From positions 678,930,314 through 678,994,313 of the forward strand of contig NC_057862.1 in assembly GCF_019393635.1 (NCBI RefSeq): a stretch of 64,000 nt of DNA, written 5' to 3'. Below are positions 38,869 through 51,540 of this stretch, in pieces. The number at the start of each line of letters is the position of its first letter. Within the stretch, counting starts at the first letter, position 1. Source of the stretch: Dromiciops gliroides. Taxonomy: Eukaryota > Chordata > Mammalia > Microbiotheria > Microbiotheriidae. Both the position numbers and the translations under genes were made by a program. The notes beneath the pieces were generated by a model, which saw only the letters and a program-made list of their open reading frames with translations, was not told where the DNA came from and ran no database searches.

Positions 38869-41609
38869 ATGTTGTTGTCATACTCTTCTGGACTGTAAGC
38901 TACATGAGGGCAGGAACTGAGTATAGCCTAAACTATGGGTCTCTTCCAGTGCAGGTATGGTGTTCTGTACATAGTAAGTGCTTAATCAATGTCAGAATTA
39001 GTTTTGTTCAGAATAGTAAGATCATCTCTTTTCATCTGGAAGACATTTTAGAGGCTATCTAGTTCAAATCTCTCATTTTACAGATGGAGAAACTGTGGCA
39101 GAGGAGGTTAAGTGACTTGTCCAAGGTCATAGAGGTACTAAGTGCCAGAGATAGGATTTAAACCCAAGTTTTCTTTCTCTAGAGTTCTTGTTCATCCCAT
39201 GCCTCTCTGCTTATATAATTGGCCTTGATTGATTTATCAATGTCCTTATTTTTTATGACCTCCTTTTCACTGAATGTATCCCCTGAGGCCAGTCAGCTCA
39301 CTCAGTGATTAAGAGTAAAATTACCTTCTGCCCTAACCACACACTGAGAGAGGAGGCTGTTGGGTATGGTCTTGGCTGGTGCTTTCAAGCTCCATGCCTC
39401 TAGGTCAGTTGGCTTGCTTGAGTTTCCTTTTTCATCTAGGTTGTTCTGGTTGATAAAAACATCTTACCTCTGTCTTCCCATCACAGTGTTGGAAGGCTTT
39501 CACAATACAGCCTGGTGTCATAGAGAAGAGCACTGCATTTGAAGTCAATCATCTGAGCTCTAATTCTGACCGTGACCATGGGCAAACTTTTAAATCTCTG
39601 TGTGCCTCAGTTTCCTTGTTTGTAAAATGAAAGGGTTGGACTGGATGGCTCAACTCTAAATCCTATTGGAGTATAGGCTGTTTGCCAGCTGTGTGACTTT
39701 GGAAGTGTCACTTAATTCTCTGGGCTTCCATTTCTCCATCTGTAAGATGAGGGGGTTCAACCTCAGATGTGCCTTCTAAGTCCAGGTCTGTTGTGACATC
39801 AAGGTTCCTTCCCTTTTTCTGGGATGCAATTTTCTTCTCTTTATAAGCAGGGCCAATCTCTTTGGAGTGACCATAGATCTCTTTTGGGAGCCTCTGGATT
39901 GTTTTAGGGTTTGATTTCATCCATACAAAGTCACCCATAAAGAAGAACATTGGAGACTTTGTCTCAAAATGGGGGGTAACACAAGTGGATGAAAAGCATC
40001 TTTTGTCTAGGCTATGATATGGAGTTGGCTGGACAATCCATAGACCTGACCCATCAGTGCATACATGTTGGACCGACAGTGAAGAAGTCTAATGAGCTGG
40101 TCCAACATCGAACAAGAGGACAAAAGAGGGCTGCATTGCCTTTGGTGGGGGGTGGGGGTTGTGCCATTCTCTTCATGACCCCAAACTTCTCCTTTTTACC
40201 CCCAGTATTTGGATCTCAGATCTAGAATTGGAAGGAATCTCAGAGGCCATCTCATTTAACTCTCTCTCTCTCTCTCTTTTTACAAATGAGGAAACTGAGG
40301 CCAGGGAGCTTATGGAAGTAATGGAATAGTGCACTTTCAAGAGAGAAGATCATTTAAAGGACAATGGAGCAGTGCATTCTGGGTGTGCAAGTATTGCCCT
40401 GAAGCCAACTTAACCTGACTCCTTGAGTTGCCATATTTTCCAGAAACAATAGACCCGGGTATCCAAGGGGCCCTGAATGTGTCAAGGACAATTCCCCCAC
40501 CCTGAGCTGACATAATTTGTTGATTGCATTCCTAGCTGAACTCCCTATGTATCCTTGGGAGTGGAACCAGCAACAAGATAGATGCCAATCAGTCTGCACC
40601 AGACTGAGAAACTGTGCACCTGGGACCCTTTTAGCTAAGCAGACCATTCTGTCTTCATAGTCTAGCAGTTCCCAAGGGAGAGGCATGCAGCTTTACTCCT
40701 GGTCCCCCTCCCTTTCTCTTCCTCTTCAGGAGTGGATGAATCTTTTCCCCACCCCTATTGCGCCCTTCCTCCTCCCATGCCACTCCCATTTGGGAGGGGA
40801 TTGTTCTCTACAACTCCCACTTTGTTGCAACTCATAAATATGCAAGTTTCAGCCTGGATTGTGAACTCCTTTGTATTTGGTGGAGGAGTAAGTGCCACAT
40901 GCACACTCATTTCTCTTGTGATAAATCCAGTTGCAACGCATATCTCACAAACTTGTGATTTTTCTTTCTCTTTTTTTTTTTTTTGGTTAACAGAGGCTAT
41001 AAGGAGAAATTGCTCTGACAAATGGTGTGAAGGACGTCAACCAGTCACCCAGTCAGCATTTGTTAAATGTCTACTATGTGCCAGGCACTATGCTAAGCAC
41101 TGGTGGATACAAAGTTCTTGCCCCCAAGGAACTTACATTCTATCAGATGAGAGCATAGGTACAGATACAACATGTCTGCAAAGTCTTAGTGCGGTTTAAA
41201 GCTTTAATAGCATAAGACTTTTGGGTCACCCAAGTTAAGTAGATACAGAATAAATGCACAATGAGTGCAGGGTTGTTTAGGGAGGGAGAGCGTGGTGGGG
41301 CAGGATGGGGCATTGTGGCTCAGGAAAGACTCTTAAGTCTTGAAGGTAGTGAGGGTTATTACACTGACAGAGAGATGTATTAGCAGAAAAAAAATCATTT
41401 AGTAAGAGATAACCAATGGGTATCTCAAGAAAGGTGCCAATGTGACATCAGGAGAGACAGAGGAGGGACGGAAGGCCTTGGGTATGCTGGGTCCACACTG
41501 GGTCCATACTGGCCACCTCCCCCATTGGTGGATTTCTGGGAGAAAATAGAGAAGAATGGTACAGGATGGGCTATGATCTGCGCTGCTGGAGGGGTGCTCA
41601 CATGGATGA
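38869..41609. other. Intergenic sequence
   Basis: MIR-like relics lie at about 39020-39180, 39520-39660 and 40215-40330, the last with a (CT)n run at 40258-40278. An L2-like 3' fragment lies at 41050-41170. 40730-40960 looks repeat-free. No gene is supported. Confidence 0.5.
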
Positions 41610-41862
41610 AATGATGTGTGTTTAGTTGTTTCAGGCATGTCCAACTCTATGACCCCATTTTGGGTTTTCTTGGTAAAGACACCAGAGGGCTTTGCCATTT
41701 CCTTCTCCAACTCATTTGATGGATGTGGAAACCGAGGCAAATAGGGGTAAGTGATTTGTCCAGGGTCCTACAGCTAGTTTCTGAGGCTGGATTAGAACCC
41801 AGGAAGATGAATCTTCCTGATTCAAGGCCTGTCACTCTAACCACTCCAGTGCTACCTACCTT
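41610..41862 (-). mobile_element. Long marsupial tRNA-derived SINE (second family)
   Basis: Minus copy: 'ccattttgggttttcttggtaaag', 'tttgccatttccttctcc', 'cctacagctagtttctgagg'. Confidence 0.83.
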
Positions 41863-42199
41863 CCCATCCAACCATCAATGATGCCACTGGACCATATGGC
41901 CTGTGAGGTCTCCCCAAGCTCTGACCTTCTGCATTTGTATCTTACCACAGACTGGAGATACTTTCATTTTACAGATGAGGAAGATGAGGTTCCAAGAAGT
42001 CACCTGCCTTGTCCACAGCCTCAGAGCGAATAAGAGATGGGCTGGAAATTCCAGACCCTAAGTCTAACTGTTTCCATAGCATACCAAGAATCCTTAGTAA
42101 GCACTCCCCTGTACCACAGGTCCTTGAGCTCTGTGGGAGTTTGGCATTGTTGGGAATTAGAATTCAATCTTCAAAAGCCGACCCTGCCTGATAGCAGCC

Positions 42200-42770
42200 T
42201 GGGATCACCTGAGAGGGAGCTGGGAGCCAGAGGGGTGGGAGGTGAGCTCGGCAGCCAGCCTTCAGTTTTGTTGCTAAGTTCGAAGTTTCCCCTCTGCCTA
42301 AAAGACAAAAATGGCTCACCCCAGTTGCTGTCACTCCCTTGCCAACTCCATATATAGGCTGCTTCCCCCGATGTTGTTCATCTTAACTCGGAGCTTCCCT
42401 CTTGATCCCCAGCCTGGCTGCTCTGTTTCCTTAAACGGCTCCAAGCTGAGCTTTGTCATTCAGAGGACTAGTCTTTCTCCATAACAGCAGGAGCCTCAAA
42501 AACCATATCCTTGGGGGGTATATATAGGCTTTGGTGGGGAAGGGGGTGGGAGGGCTGCTGCAGTAATTAGATTTGGATGACAGGGAATATGCTGTTCTCT
42601 TATTTCAAGAAATAAAAGGATCCTGCTACTATTGTCCTTCCCATATAAAGAGAAGTAACTAGGGTGGGGCAATAGGAACTTTCCCCCAGGGTGGAAAATT
42701 TAGAGGGTGCTAAAATTTAAATATTCATGGCTTCAGCAGACTAGAAATAGGGGAGGGGAAGGTGAACTCA
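42200..42770. promoter_or_regulatory. Repeat-free segment with clustered CArG/MEF2-like motifs (candidate enhancer)
   Basis: CCATATATAGG at 42348-42358, GTATATATAGG at about 42518-42528 and CCATATAAAG at about 42641-42650 lie within 300 bp of unique sequence. Each deviates slightly from the CC(A/T)6GG consensus. The segment lies about 33 kb upstream of an SRF-type immediate-early gene. Function is inferred only. Confidence 0.3.
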
Positions 42771-44309
42771 GATGCTAGCTCAGGACTGGGGAAGAGGAGA
42801 TGTGGGTTCCAGTAGGCTGTGAGGACAGTAAACTAAAACTTTTCACTCTGACTTTCTTTCTCCAAATACCCAAGTTACTTCTTTCCATCCCTTCAAAGGG
42901 GCTTCTCCCTCCCTCCATCCTTTCCAGGCCGACCAGATTCTCTCCTGCCCCTGCAACGAACGATATTTCTCTCCTAGTGAGGTTATGTAACCATGGTGAT
43001 ATCTTCCCTCTCATAGACCATGTAGGTTGAGGCCTGGCCAAGGCTTCTCTGGTAGAATAGAAAGAACATCGTGCTTCTCAAACCCAAGGGCTGAACCAGA
43101 TGACTTTCAAGTTTCTTCCAACTTTGAGATTCTACTTGCTAACCTTACACTGTCATAACTAATCCTTCCTGCTGCTTCACTGAAAGGATCATAATTGCTT
43201 GTGCTATTTTCACATCATGGATTACAAAGTTGATGTGCAGGTAGGTTCTGTGTGGATTTCCCACTATGGTCCTGATACGCAGTGCAGTGGATAGACCTAC
43301 TCTGGAGTCAGCAAGACCTGAGATGAAATCTGGCCTCAGATACTTTCTAGTTGTCACTTAACCACTGTTTACTTCAGTTTTCTTATCTGGAAAATGGGGA
43401 TAATAACAGCACCTACCTCCCAGGGTTGTTGTGAGGACGGAACAAGATAATATTTGGGAAAGCTCTCAGTTCAGTGCCTTGCATATAGCAGGAGCTAACA
43501 GATGTTTGCTATTATTGCTGTTGTTGCTTCTCATTCACTTGGTCTTTCTTGTGTGGCCAAACTCATTTCAGGGATTACAGATTGCTTTGCAATGTCCTCG
43601 GGGCTTGAGGCAATCAACACAGTTTCATTGGCAAGCAGGGGGATTTGGAGGATCTTTCTATCCAAAAGTTATTTCTCCTTTCCAGGAACAATGCCTGATC
43701 TTCCATCACAGTGGCAAACTCCTTTGGCATCCATCTTTTGCGGACAGGGAACTCACTATCCATTGAGGCAGAGCATTTTACTTTTGAGTAGTTTTCACTG
43801 TTAGGGAAGGAGGGAAGGGAGGGAGTAAGCATTTATATGTCACTTTCTGTGTGCCACGAGCTTTTACAAATATTATATAATTTCATCATTACAACAACCT
43901 TGCTAGGTAGGTGCTATTATTATCCCCATTGTACAGATGAGGAAATTGAGGCAAACAGAGGCTAAGTGACTAATCCAGGGCCTGAGGCTGCCAGATCTCT
44001 AGCCACTGAATGACGAGCTATGTGTTAGCAAATTCTTCTGCACATTGACCCTAAATCTGCCTTTCCTCCCACAGCTCCTCATTTTGCCCTCTGGGGCTAA
44101 GCAGAGCAAGTCTCAAATTTCTTCCTCTTGACAGTCCTCAAACACCAGGAGGCAATAGCCATGTCCTTCCTTGAGCCTTTTCTCCTCCAGATTAAACATT
44201 TCCAGTTGTCTCAACTCATTTCAGTATGGCCCCATTTTCAGCCCTGTCACAATCTCAACCACGTGTCTTTTGGATGCTTTCTAATTACTCAATTACTAAT
44301 TACTATAAT

Positions 44310-44311
<2 letters not shown>
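42771..44311. other. Intergenic sequence
   Basis: MIR-like SINEs lie at 43275-43510 (plus) and 43835-44010 (minus). The remainder is unique with no supported gene. Confidence 0.5.

Positions 44312-44341
<30 letters not shown>
44312..44341. repeat. 30-base poly-C homopolymer
   Basis: An uninterrupted run of C on the plus strand. Such long G/C homopolymers are rare in mammalian DNA and are hard to sequence exactly. Confidence 0.9.
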
Positions 44342-44342
<1 letters not shown>

Positions 44343-44540
44343 CCAAATGGATACAGTTCTTTGGATGGTCAGGCCAATGGGTTTCAGGTCTTTCACACAT
44401 CTCTCCTTGCTAGGATGTTAGGCTTCCATGAATCAACTTGTTATTTCTCCTCCTTGAGAGTGGCCCATGCTCCTCTTCTGCCTTAGCAACTTATAATCAC
44501 TTCCCATTACAGTACTTTTTTTTTTTGTACAGCCTCCTTT

Positions 44541-44690
44541 TTTTTTTTTTTTTGGTGAGGCAATAGGGGTTAAGTGACTTGCCCAGGGTCACATAGCTAG
44601 TAAGTTGTTACGTGTCTGAGGCTGGATTTGAACTCAGGTCCTCCTGACTCCAGGGCCAGTGCTCTAACCACTGCACCACCTAGCTGCCCC
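44541..44690 (-). mobile_element. tRNA-derived marsupial SINE
   Basis: Minus copy with a long T-run, flanked by AGCCTCCTT at 44531-44539 and 44692-44700. Confidence 0.93.
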
Positions 44691-44884
44691 TAGCCTCCTT
44701 CTTTTAAAGGGCTCCCTGGACTTCATCTTACTGGTAGTCTCCTGTTGCCTCCCAAATGTCCTTCCACTTCTCATTGCCTCCTCCATCTGATCATCCCAGT
44801 CCTTAGTCTGCCTTCTTCCATCCCACAGGCTCTGCTTGGAATGTCCTCCCTGCTCTAACATGGAGTAGTGAAAAGACCACTGGA

Positions 44885-45150
44885 GATTCCAAACTGATCA
44901 CTTAAATCTAGGTGGTACAATGAACAGAGCACTAGATCTGGAGGCAAGAAGACCTGAGTTTAAATTCCATTTCAGACACTTATTAGCTCTATGACTCTGG
45001 GCAAGTCATTAAAATCTCTATCTGCCTCAGTTTCCTTATCTGTAAGATGGGGATAATAACAGCACCTACCTTCCAGGGTAGTTATAAGGATCAATATTTG
45101 AAAGTGCTATGTAAACCTTAAGCACATATAAATGCTCACTATTATGGCTA
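44885..45150 (+). repeat. MIR/MAR-like SINE
   Basis: 'ggtggtacaatgaacagag', 'cctcagtttccttatctgtaag' and 'gggtagttataaggat' are in order. It is followed by MIR-like and L2-like relics at 45268-45420 and 45465-45670. Confidence 0.65.
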
Positions 45151-46114
45151 CTATTATCACATTGACTTGCCAGTCAATCTAGCCTCTTCAACCAAACCTT
45201 GTTTTCCTAATCTGTAAAATCTGGATAATATTGCTTATTCTGCTTCTCATAGAGTCGCTTTGAGAGTTCAATTCAATTCAATATTCACTAAGCACCTACT
45301 ATGTGCAAGGCATTGTGCCAGGGGCTGGAGATAGAAAAACAAAAACGAAAAAACAATACTTGTCTTCCAAGAGCTGCATTCTAAGGGGGCAATGTAATTT
45401 GTACACAAGAAAGTATTGACTGACCAGGCATATGCAGGTACCTACTCTTTCCACCTGATAATAATAGCTATCATTGATATGCTTGTGAAAATACTTTAAT
45501 CTGTTATCTCACTTGATCCTTACAATAACCCTTTCACATTATTCCCATTTCATAGATGAAGAAACAGAGATATTAAATTATTTGCCCAGGATTATACAAC
45601 CAGTAAGTACCTGAGGTGAGATTCAACCTCAGGTCTTCCTTACTCCAAGCTCACCACTGTGCACTGTGTCGCTTACCTGCTTTGCAGAAACTATAGGGAG
45701 TGGACCTTTGTTAGAAAAGAGTCCCTCATGTCATTTCGTGATATGGATTGTGAGGGGATTTGAGTGATTTGGCTCCCTCTGGTTAGTCTCTCCTACACAA
45801 AATTATACTAAGTAATTTCAAGAGGAAGACCATGGAAAGAACTGGGGAGACCAGGGCAGACAATCTGGAGTAGGAGGTAACACCTGTTCCATGCTTTGTA
45901 GAAAGATGGGGATTATGAAATAATGCATGCCAAACATGTTATGAACCTTAAGGCTGCATAAATTTGAATTGTTAGCCTCTCTCTGTTATTGAAACAGTTC
46001 CCAATCTTGCCTCTTCAAAGCTTTCCTTGATTGACTAGAAAAGTTTTTCCTCCTTTCTCACCATCCCACTAAACCAGGGGCAGATTATTTTTTATGTCAT
46101 GGTGTCCTTGGCCA

Positions 46115-46372
46115 ACTAAATGATGCTACAGCACGCAGAGCACTAGATTTGGAGTCAGGAAGATTCTGCTTCCTAAGTTCAAATCTGGTCTCAGACACTT
46201 TGTAGTTATGTGACCCTGGACGAGTAATTCAACCCTTTCTGCCTCAGTTCCCTCATTTATAAAATGAACTAGAGAAGGAAATGACAATCTACTCCAGTAT
46301 CTTTGCCAAGAAAACCCCAAACGGTGTCATGAAGAGTCAGACTTGACTGAATAAGAAACAACAACAACAACC
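46115..46372 (+). mobile_element. Long marsupial tRNA-derived SINE (second family)
   Basis: Plus copy ending in an (AAC)n tail at 46357-46371. Confidence 0.85.
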
Positions 46373-46424
46373 CCTTGGGCAAGCTTATGAACCTCTTGTA
46401 GAATTTTAAAAAATGCACAGATTA

Positions 46425-46560
46425 GGGGGCAGCTAGGTGAGGCAGTGAATAAAGCACTGGCCCTGGATTCAGGAGGACCTGAGTTCAAATCTGGCCTCAG
46501 ACACTTGACGCTTACTAGCTGTGTGATCCTGGACAAGTCTCTTAACCCTCATTGCCCCAC
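46425..46560 (+). mobile_element. tRNA-derived marsupial SINE
   Basis: Plus copy with degenerate flanking repeats AAAAATGCACAGATTA / AAAAAATGCATAAATTA. Confidence 0.92.
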
Positions 46561-46577
46561 CAAAAAAATGCATAAAT

Positions 46578-47240
46578 TAAATGCATGAAATTAAAATTTT
46601 AATTTATGCTTTAAAAAGGAATCCAATAATGTTAAAATATAGTTTAACGACTATAACCTAGGTTAAGAATTCTTGCTTAAATGCATCTAGTCATTTGCTT
46701 GAATAGAATATGACTATGTTACTCATAGAATGTAAACTCTTGCGGGCAGGGGCTGTACTTTCTTTCCTTTTTCTTTTTGTCTTTGTATCCCCAGCACCTA
46801 CCTTAATTCTTGGCAGTCAATCACTCAATCAAACAATCAATCAGTGAACATTTATTAAATACTTACAACATGTCAGGCACTATGCTAAGCAGATGATTAA
46901 TAAATACTTGCTTAATTGAACTGAATTAATTTATGCATTTGTTCAATAGATGTATGTTCTGAATCATTCCAATTTATCTTGGGAAACCCTTAGAGTAGAG
47001 AGACTGTCTGTTCAAGTCATTTTATACAAAATAGCATACTTCCACACAGGGCCAGATACTTAATAAATGCTGTGGTAGTTATTCAGTTCATTTTCTTTTG
47101 CGACTCAGTACTCCAAGAAGTCACAGTTTCATCAAATCTCTCCACCCATGCTGATTACGATGTTTCTATGACTTGGTGGATGGTATTCAAGAATTGCTGT
47201 GATAAAGTGAATCTTTGGTCTACTTAGTGATAAACCTCTT
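46578..47240. other. Intergenic AT-rich sequence
   Basis: An L2-like 3' fragment lies at 46810-46910. Otherwise it is featureless AT-rich sequence. Confidence 0.5.
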
Positions 47241-47254
47241 CAGATTTATTGGGG

Positions 47255-47406
47255 GGGGGCAGCTAGGTGGTGCAGTGGATAGAACACCAGCCCTGGATTC
47301 AGGAGGACCTGAGTTCAAATCTGGCCTCAGACACTTGACACTTACTAGCTGTGTGACGCTGGGCAAGTCACTTAACCCCAATTGCCTCACCAAAAAAAAA
47401 AAAAAA
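47255..47406 (+). mobile_element. tRNA-derived marsupial SINE
   Basis: Plus copy with a long A-tail. AGATTTATTGGGG lies at 47242-47254 and 47407-47419. Confidence 0.95.
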
Positions 47407-47432
47407 AGATTTATTGGGGCTGGCTATCCTTT

Positions 47433-48330
47433 TTTTCACTTAATAATATATATATGTATTTTTTCTGATTACATATAAAGTTTTCAACATTCATTTTTGT
47501 AAGATTTTGAGTTCCAAATTCTTCTCCCTCCTTCCATTTTTTCTCCCCTCCCCAAAACAGCAAGCAAACCAATATAGGCCACACATGTGCAATCATGTTA
47601 AATATATTTCCACATTATGCATGTTGTGAAAGAAGAATAAGAACAAAAGGGAAAAACCACAAGAAAGAAAAAAACAAAAAATGTGAAAATAGTATGCTTC
47701 AATTTGCATTCGGACTCCATAGTTCTTTTTCTTGATGTGGAGAGCATTTTACATCATGAGTCTTTTGGAATTGTCTTGGATCATTGCATTGCTGAGAAGA
47801 GCCAAGTCTGTCACAGTTGATCATTGCACAATGTTGCTGTTATTGTATACAATGTTCTCCTGGTTCTGCTCACTTCACTCAGCATCAATTCATGTAAGTC
47901 TTTCCAGGTTTTTCTGAAATCCACATGCTCATCATTTCTTACAGCATAATAGTATTCCATTACATTCATATACCACAACTTGTTTAGCCATTCCCCAATT
48001 GATGGGCATCCCCCTAGTTTCCAATTCTTTGATACCACAAAAAGATCTGATATAAATATTTTTGTACATGTGGGTCCTTTTACCTTTTAAATTTTTATTT
48101 ATTATTATTATTGAGGGGCAATGAGGGTTAAGTGACTTGTCCAGGGTCACACAGCGAGTAGGTGTCAAGTGTCTGAGGCTGGATTTGAACTCAGGTCCTC
48201 CTGAATCCAGGGCTAATGCTTTATCCTCTGTGCCACCTAGCTGCCCTCTTTTTCCCTTTTTTATGGTCTCTTTGGGATACAAACCTAGTAGTGGTATTGC
48301 TGGATCAAAGGGTATGCACAGTTTCATAGA
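47433..48330 (-). mobile_element. L1 3' end with ORF2 C-terminal remnant, interrupted by a SINE
   Basis: Minus-oriented. It is bounded by GGCTGGCTATCCTTT (47418-47432) and GGCTGGCCATCCTTT (48331-48345), a 15-bp duplication with one mismatch. The 48038-47811 portion still encodes an L1 ORF2p C-terminal segment (CPSIGEWLNKLWY, then NVMEYYYAVRNDE). A SINE interrupts it at about 48089-48247. Confidence 0.9.
48089..48247 (-). mobile_element. tRNA-derived marsupial SINE inside L1
   Basis: Minus copy. L1 sequence 'gggtccttttaccttt' before it and 'ctttttcccttttttatgg' after it are the two sides of the split L1. Confidence 0.92.
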
Positions 48331-48499
48331 GGCTGGCCATCCTTTACCAAGTATTTTTTTTGGGGGGGGGGGAAGGTGGAGGAGGACCTTGGAACCAAAC
48401 AATTTTTAGCTATGTCCTTGCAGTGGGATGGGTGGATGAAGTGAGAACAGGAATTGGTGTGCTCCATCTATAGGAGGAAAACCAACATAGTGAAGGTGA

Positions 48500-48860
48500 G
48501 TCTGTGCCACATTGGGGGTACTTAGTTTGGAGAAAGGAAGACTAAAGATGGTGGTGAGGACATGGACAGGATAACTTTTCAAGTAGCTGAAGGATCATTA
48601 AGTGAAGGGGACATTAGACTAGTTTTGTTTTATGACAGAGGGCAGGGCCAGGAGCAGCAGGGGTAAATTGTAAAGAGGCTAGTTTTGGCTTGATTCAAGG
48701 AAAAACTTCCTAACAATGAGAGTTAATCCAAAGTAGAATGGGTAGTCTCCAGAGGTTGTGGATTTATGCTGCAGGACCAGTTGTCAAATGGATTGTAGAA
48801 GGAATCCTGTTTCAAGTTTAGTTTGAACTAGCTGGCCTCTAGCTCTGAAATTCTCTAATT
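48500..48860 (+). repeat. CR1/L3-like LINE 3' remnant
   Basis: 'ggaaaaacttcctaacaatgagag', 'gaatgggtagtctccagaggttgtgg' and 'gaactagctggcctctagctctgaaattct' appear in the order of this old repeat class. Heavily decayed. Confidence 0.5.
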
Positions 48861-50339
48861 AATGGCTTACCACATTGTATCCAAATTGGGTTTGGATTTT
48901 GTAGCTAAGATGCCATCTGCAGATTTATGCTCCTGTCTCATTCACTCCCCACCTTCTCTACTCTCTTCAGCAGTAAATAACACCCACTTTGGGTGGCTTA
49001 ACATTAAAAAACCCCACAAACTATAGGCAGTCTCAGCCTCTGCAGAAAAGCCAGCTCTGAATAAGGGTTGCCTCTTGTATCAGGTTTGTCAGCGTTGAAG
49101 GTGATTTCCAAATATAGCTATGATATTCTCCACTTTCAAGCCTTCCCCCACCCATTTGGTTAGACTTTCCTTTATCTTGTTCCAAAAATCTTTTCTTCCG
49201 AGACAGGACCATGGTTATGACTAAGAGGACCCCCACCCCACGTACTCTGCCCACCTTCTCAACAGTGAGGATTAGTAGGTTTTCAGCTTGGAGAGGGGCT
49301 TAGTGGCACCTGAGTGACACCCTCCAGTGAAATCTCACAAATTTAGATGCTGCCTCACTGAGTGACACATGCTGCTGTTAGTCACTCCCTTCCAGTCCTC
49401 TTCTCTAAGCTAAGTTTGTGTATCTGATCCTGAGCTGTTATAGAAACCAAGTAGTGTTCAGCATTTGGAGGCTGCCTCCCAGACTTCTCAAGAAGCAGAG
49501 ATGTTAGGTTCCTAGCTCCAGAGCTGGAAGGGAGCTCAGAGTTCATATGGCCCAACTCTTTTGTTGGGTAGATGAGAAAACCAGAGGGATAAAGTAATTT
49601 GGTAGTGGTGACACTAGGAGTGAGGCACAAAGATGAAATTCAAACTCAAGTTACATCACAATTTCAGCTCAATTCCTTTGATTACACTGCTTTGCATAGC
49701 CTAAGATCTTTAGAGGTGCCTCAGTGGATCTCTCCAGCCAAGGAAAACTGCTGGGTCTCCAAGGAATAGGGGTCAAGGATGTCCTGCCTCTTCCTCCTCA
49801 GTTCCTCTTATTAGTTATTATTTCATGACAAATGAATCCTAAGATAAGCTTGATTCAGGCAGGGCTGGTGGTTCAGGTTCAATGAGATGAGAGAGACACT
49901 TGTAGAATATCTCTGATATTTAACAAAACAAGGTGTATTTCACCGCAGCAGGGGAAGGAGAGCTAGTCAGTGACTTGCTCAGGGTCACATAGCTACCAAG
50001 TGTCTGAGTACAGATTCGAACTCACAGAGATGAGTCTTCCTGGCTTCAGTTCTGATGTTCCATCCAGTTCACCATCTAGCTTCAAGCATTTATTCAGTTT
50101 CCATTATGTGTCAGCACTTAGCGAGAAGGCTGGCACAACTGGGTGCTTAATAAATATTTATTGAATGACAGACTGACTGCCAAGTACCATTCTAGCCACT
50201 AGGGTTACAAAGACAAGTATGCAACAGTCCCTCCCCTCAAGCTGCTCTTGTTCCACTGAAATATGCAACTGAAATGACTCAACAATAACAAATGCTCATT
50301 GAATTGAATTGAATCCAGAAGCAGGTCTAGCTATTCTAT
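48861..50339. other. Intergenic sequence
   Basis: A MIR-like relic lies at 49500-49690 and an L2-like fragment at 50080-50250. 48880-49280 looks unique. No gene is supported. Confidence 0.5.
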
Positions 50340-50570
50340 TTCAGTTGTTCTTTAGTTATGTCTGTCTTTCCGTGACCCCATTTATGACTTTCTTGGCAAA
50401 GACTCTGGAGTGGTTTTGTCATTTCCTTCTCCAGCTCATTTTACAGATGAGGAAACTGAGGCAAACAGGGTTAAGTAACTTACTTGCCTAGGGTCACACA
50501 GCTAGTAAGTATCTGAGACTGGATTTTAACTCAGGAAGATGAGTCTTCCTGATTTCAGGTATGGCACTTA
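50340..50570 (-). mobile_element. Long marsupial tRNA-derived SINE (second family)
   Basis: Minus copy: 'ccatttatgactttcttggcaaag', 'gtcatttccttctccagctcatttt'. Confidence 0.82.
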
Positions 50571-50795
50571 CATTATTCTTAAGAAAAAGATGAAGAGATG
50601 TGTACTGGACAAAAAAGATCATTAGGTTCATTTACAAGTGACCAGGACCCCTGGACTATGCCTTGACCCTGAGGGTGACCAAAATGACCAGAAATTATCA
50701 TTACTCACTAATGGTTCACCTCCAAAATCTTCCTAAAGTATGTCTGTCCATGTCATTTCCCTCTTTGTTAAGTTTCAGTGGCTCCCTATCGCTTC

Positions 50796-50948
50796 TTTTT
50801 TGTTTTTGTTTTTGCACGGCAATGAGGGTTAAATGGTGTGCCCAAGGTCACACAGCTAGTAAGTGTCAAGTGTTCGATGCCAGATTTGAACTCAGGTACT
50901 CCTGAATCCAGGGCTGGTGCTTTATCCACTGTGCCACCTAGCTGCCCC
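50796..50948 (-). mobile_element. tRNA-derived marsupial SINE
   Basis: Minus copy with degenerate flanks CCCTATCGCTTCTT / CCCTATTGTTTCTT. Confidence 0.92.
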
Positions 50949-51292
50949 CTATTGTTTCTTATTGAAAAAAAAATTTTTTTTAACCAAAATGAGCCTCAAA
51001 GCCCATTTGTAGGGGACTTTCTCCTCATTGGTGGAGATATATTACTTTTTGACTCATGAGCAGAGTTGGTGAGAGCCAGAGAGAAGAAAAATCGTGCTGT
51101 GGTTTCCACCTTCAAGAGAGAAGTCACACCATTCCAGACTTCAGGACCTCGGAGAGAGAAAGACTCTAGGAAGAAGACAATCTGTAGAGAGGCGGGCACT
51201 TGCATCAACTCAGCTTGCTACACTTTGGGGATCTTCTGCTTGCATAAATTCTGAGTCTCTCGTTTCCAATGGGAGAGCTCATTCACTTGGTA

Positions 51293-51540
51293 TTGGGAGC
51301 AGCTAGGCGGCCTGGAGCAGCTCCCGGCTTGGAGTCAGGAAGAACTGAGTTCAAATTCAGCCTCAGACACTTGACAGCCGTGTGACCCTGGGCAAGTCAC
51401 TTAACTCTGTTTGCCTGTTTTCCTCATCTGTAAATGAGCTGGAGAAAAATGGCAATACCACTCCAGCATTTTGGACAATAAAACCCCAAATGAGGTCATG
51501 AAGAGTCAGACACAACTGAAATGGCTCAACAACAACAAAT
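51293..51540 (+). mobile_element. Long marsupial tRNA-derived SINE (second family)
   Basis: Plus copy ending 'ggctcaacaacaacaaa', with an unusual duplicated 'ggcggcctggagcagctcccgg' head. Confidence 0.82.

Noticed and set aside
40732..41199. A 155-codon plus-strand frame
   Set aside because: Crosses a poly-T run and an L2-like fragment; no recognisable domain.
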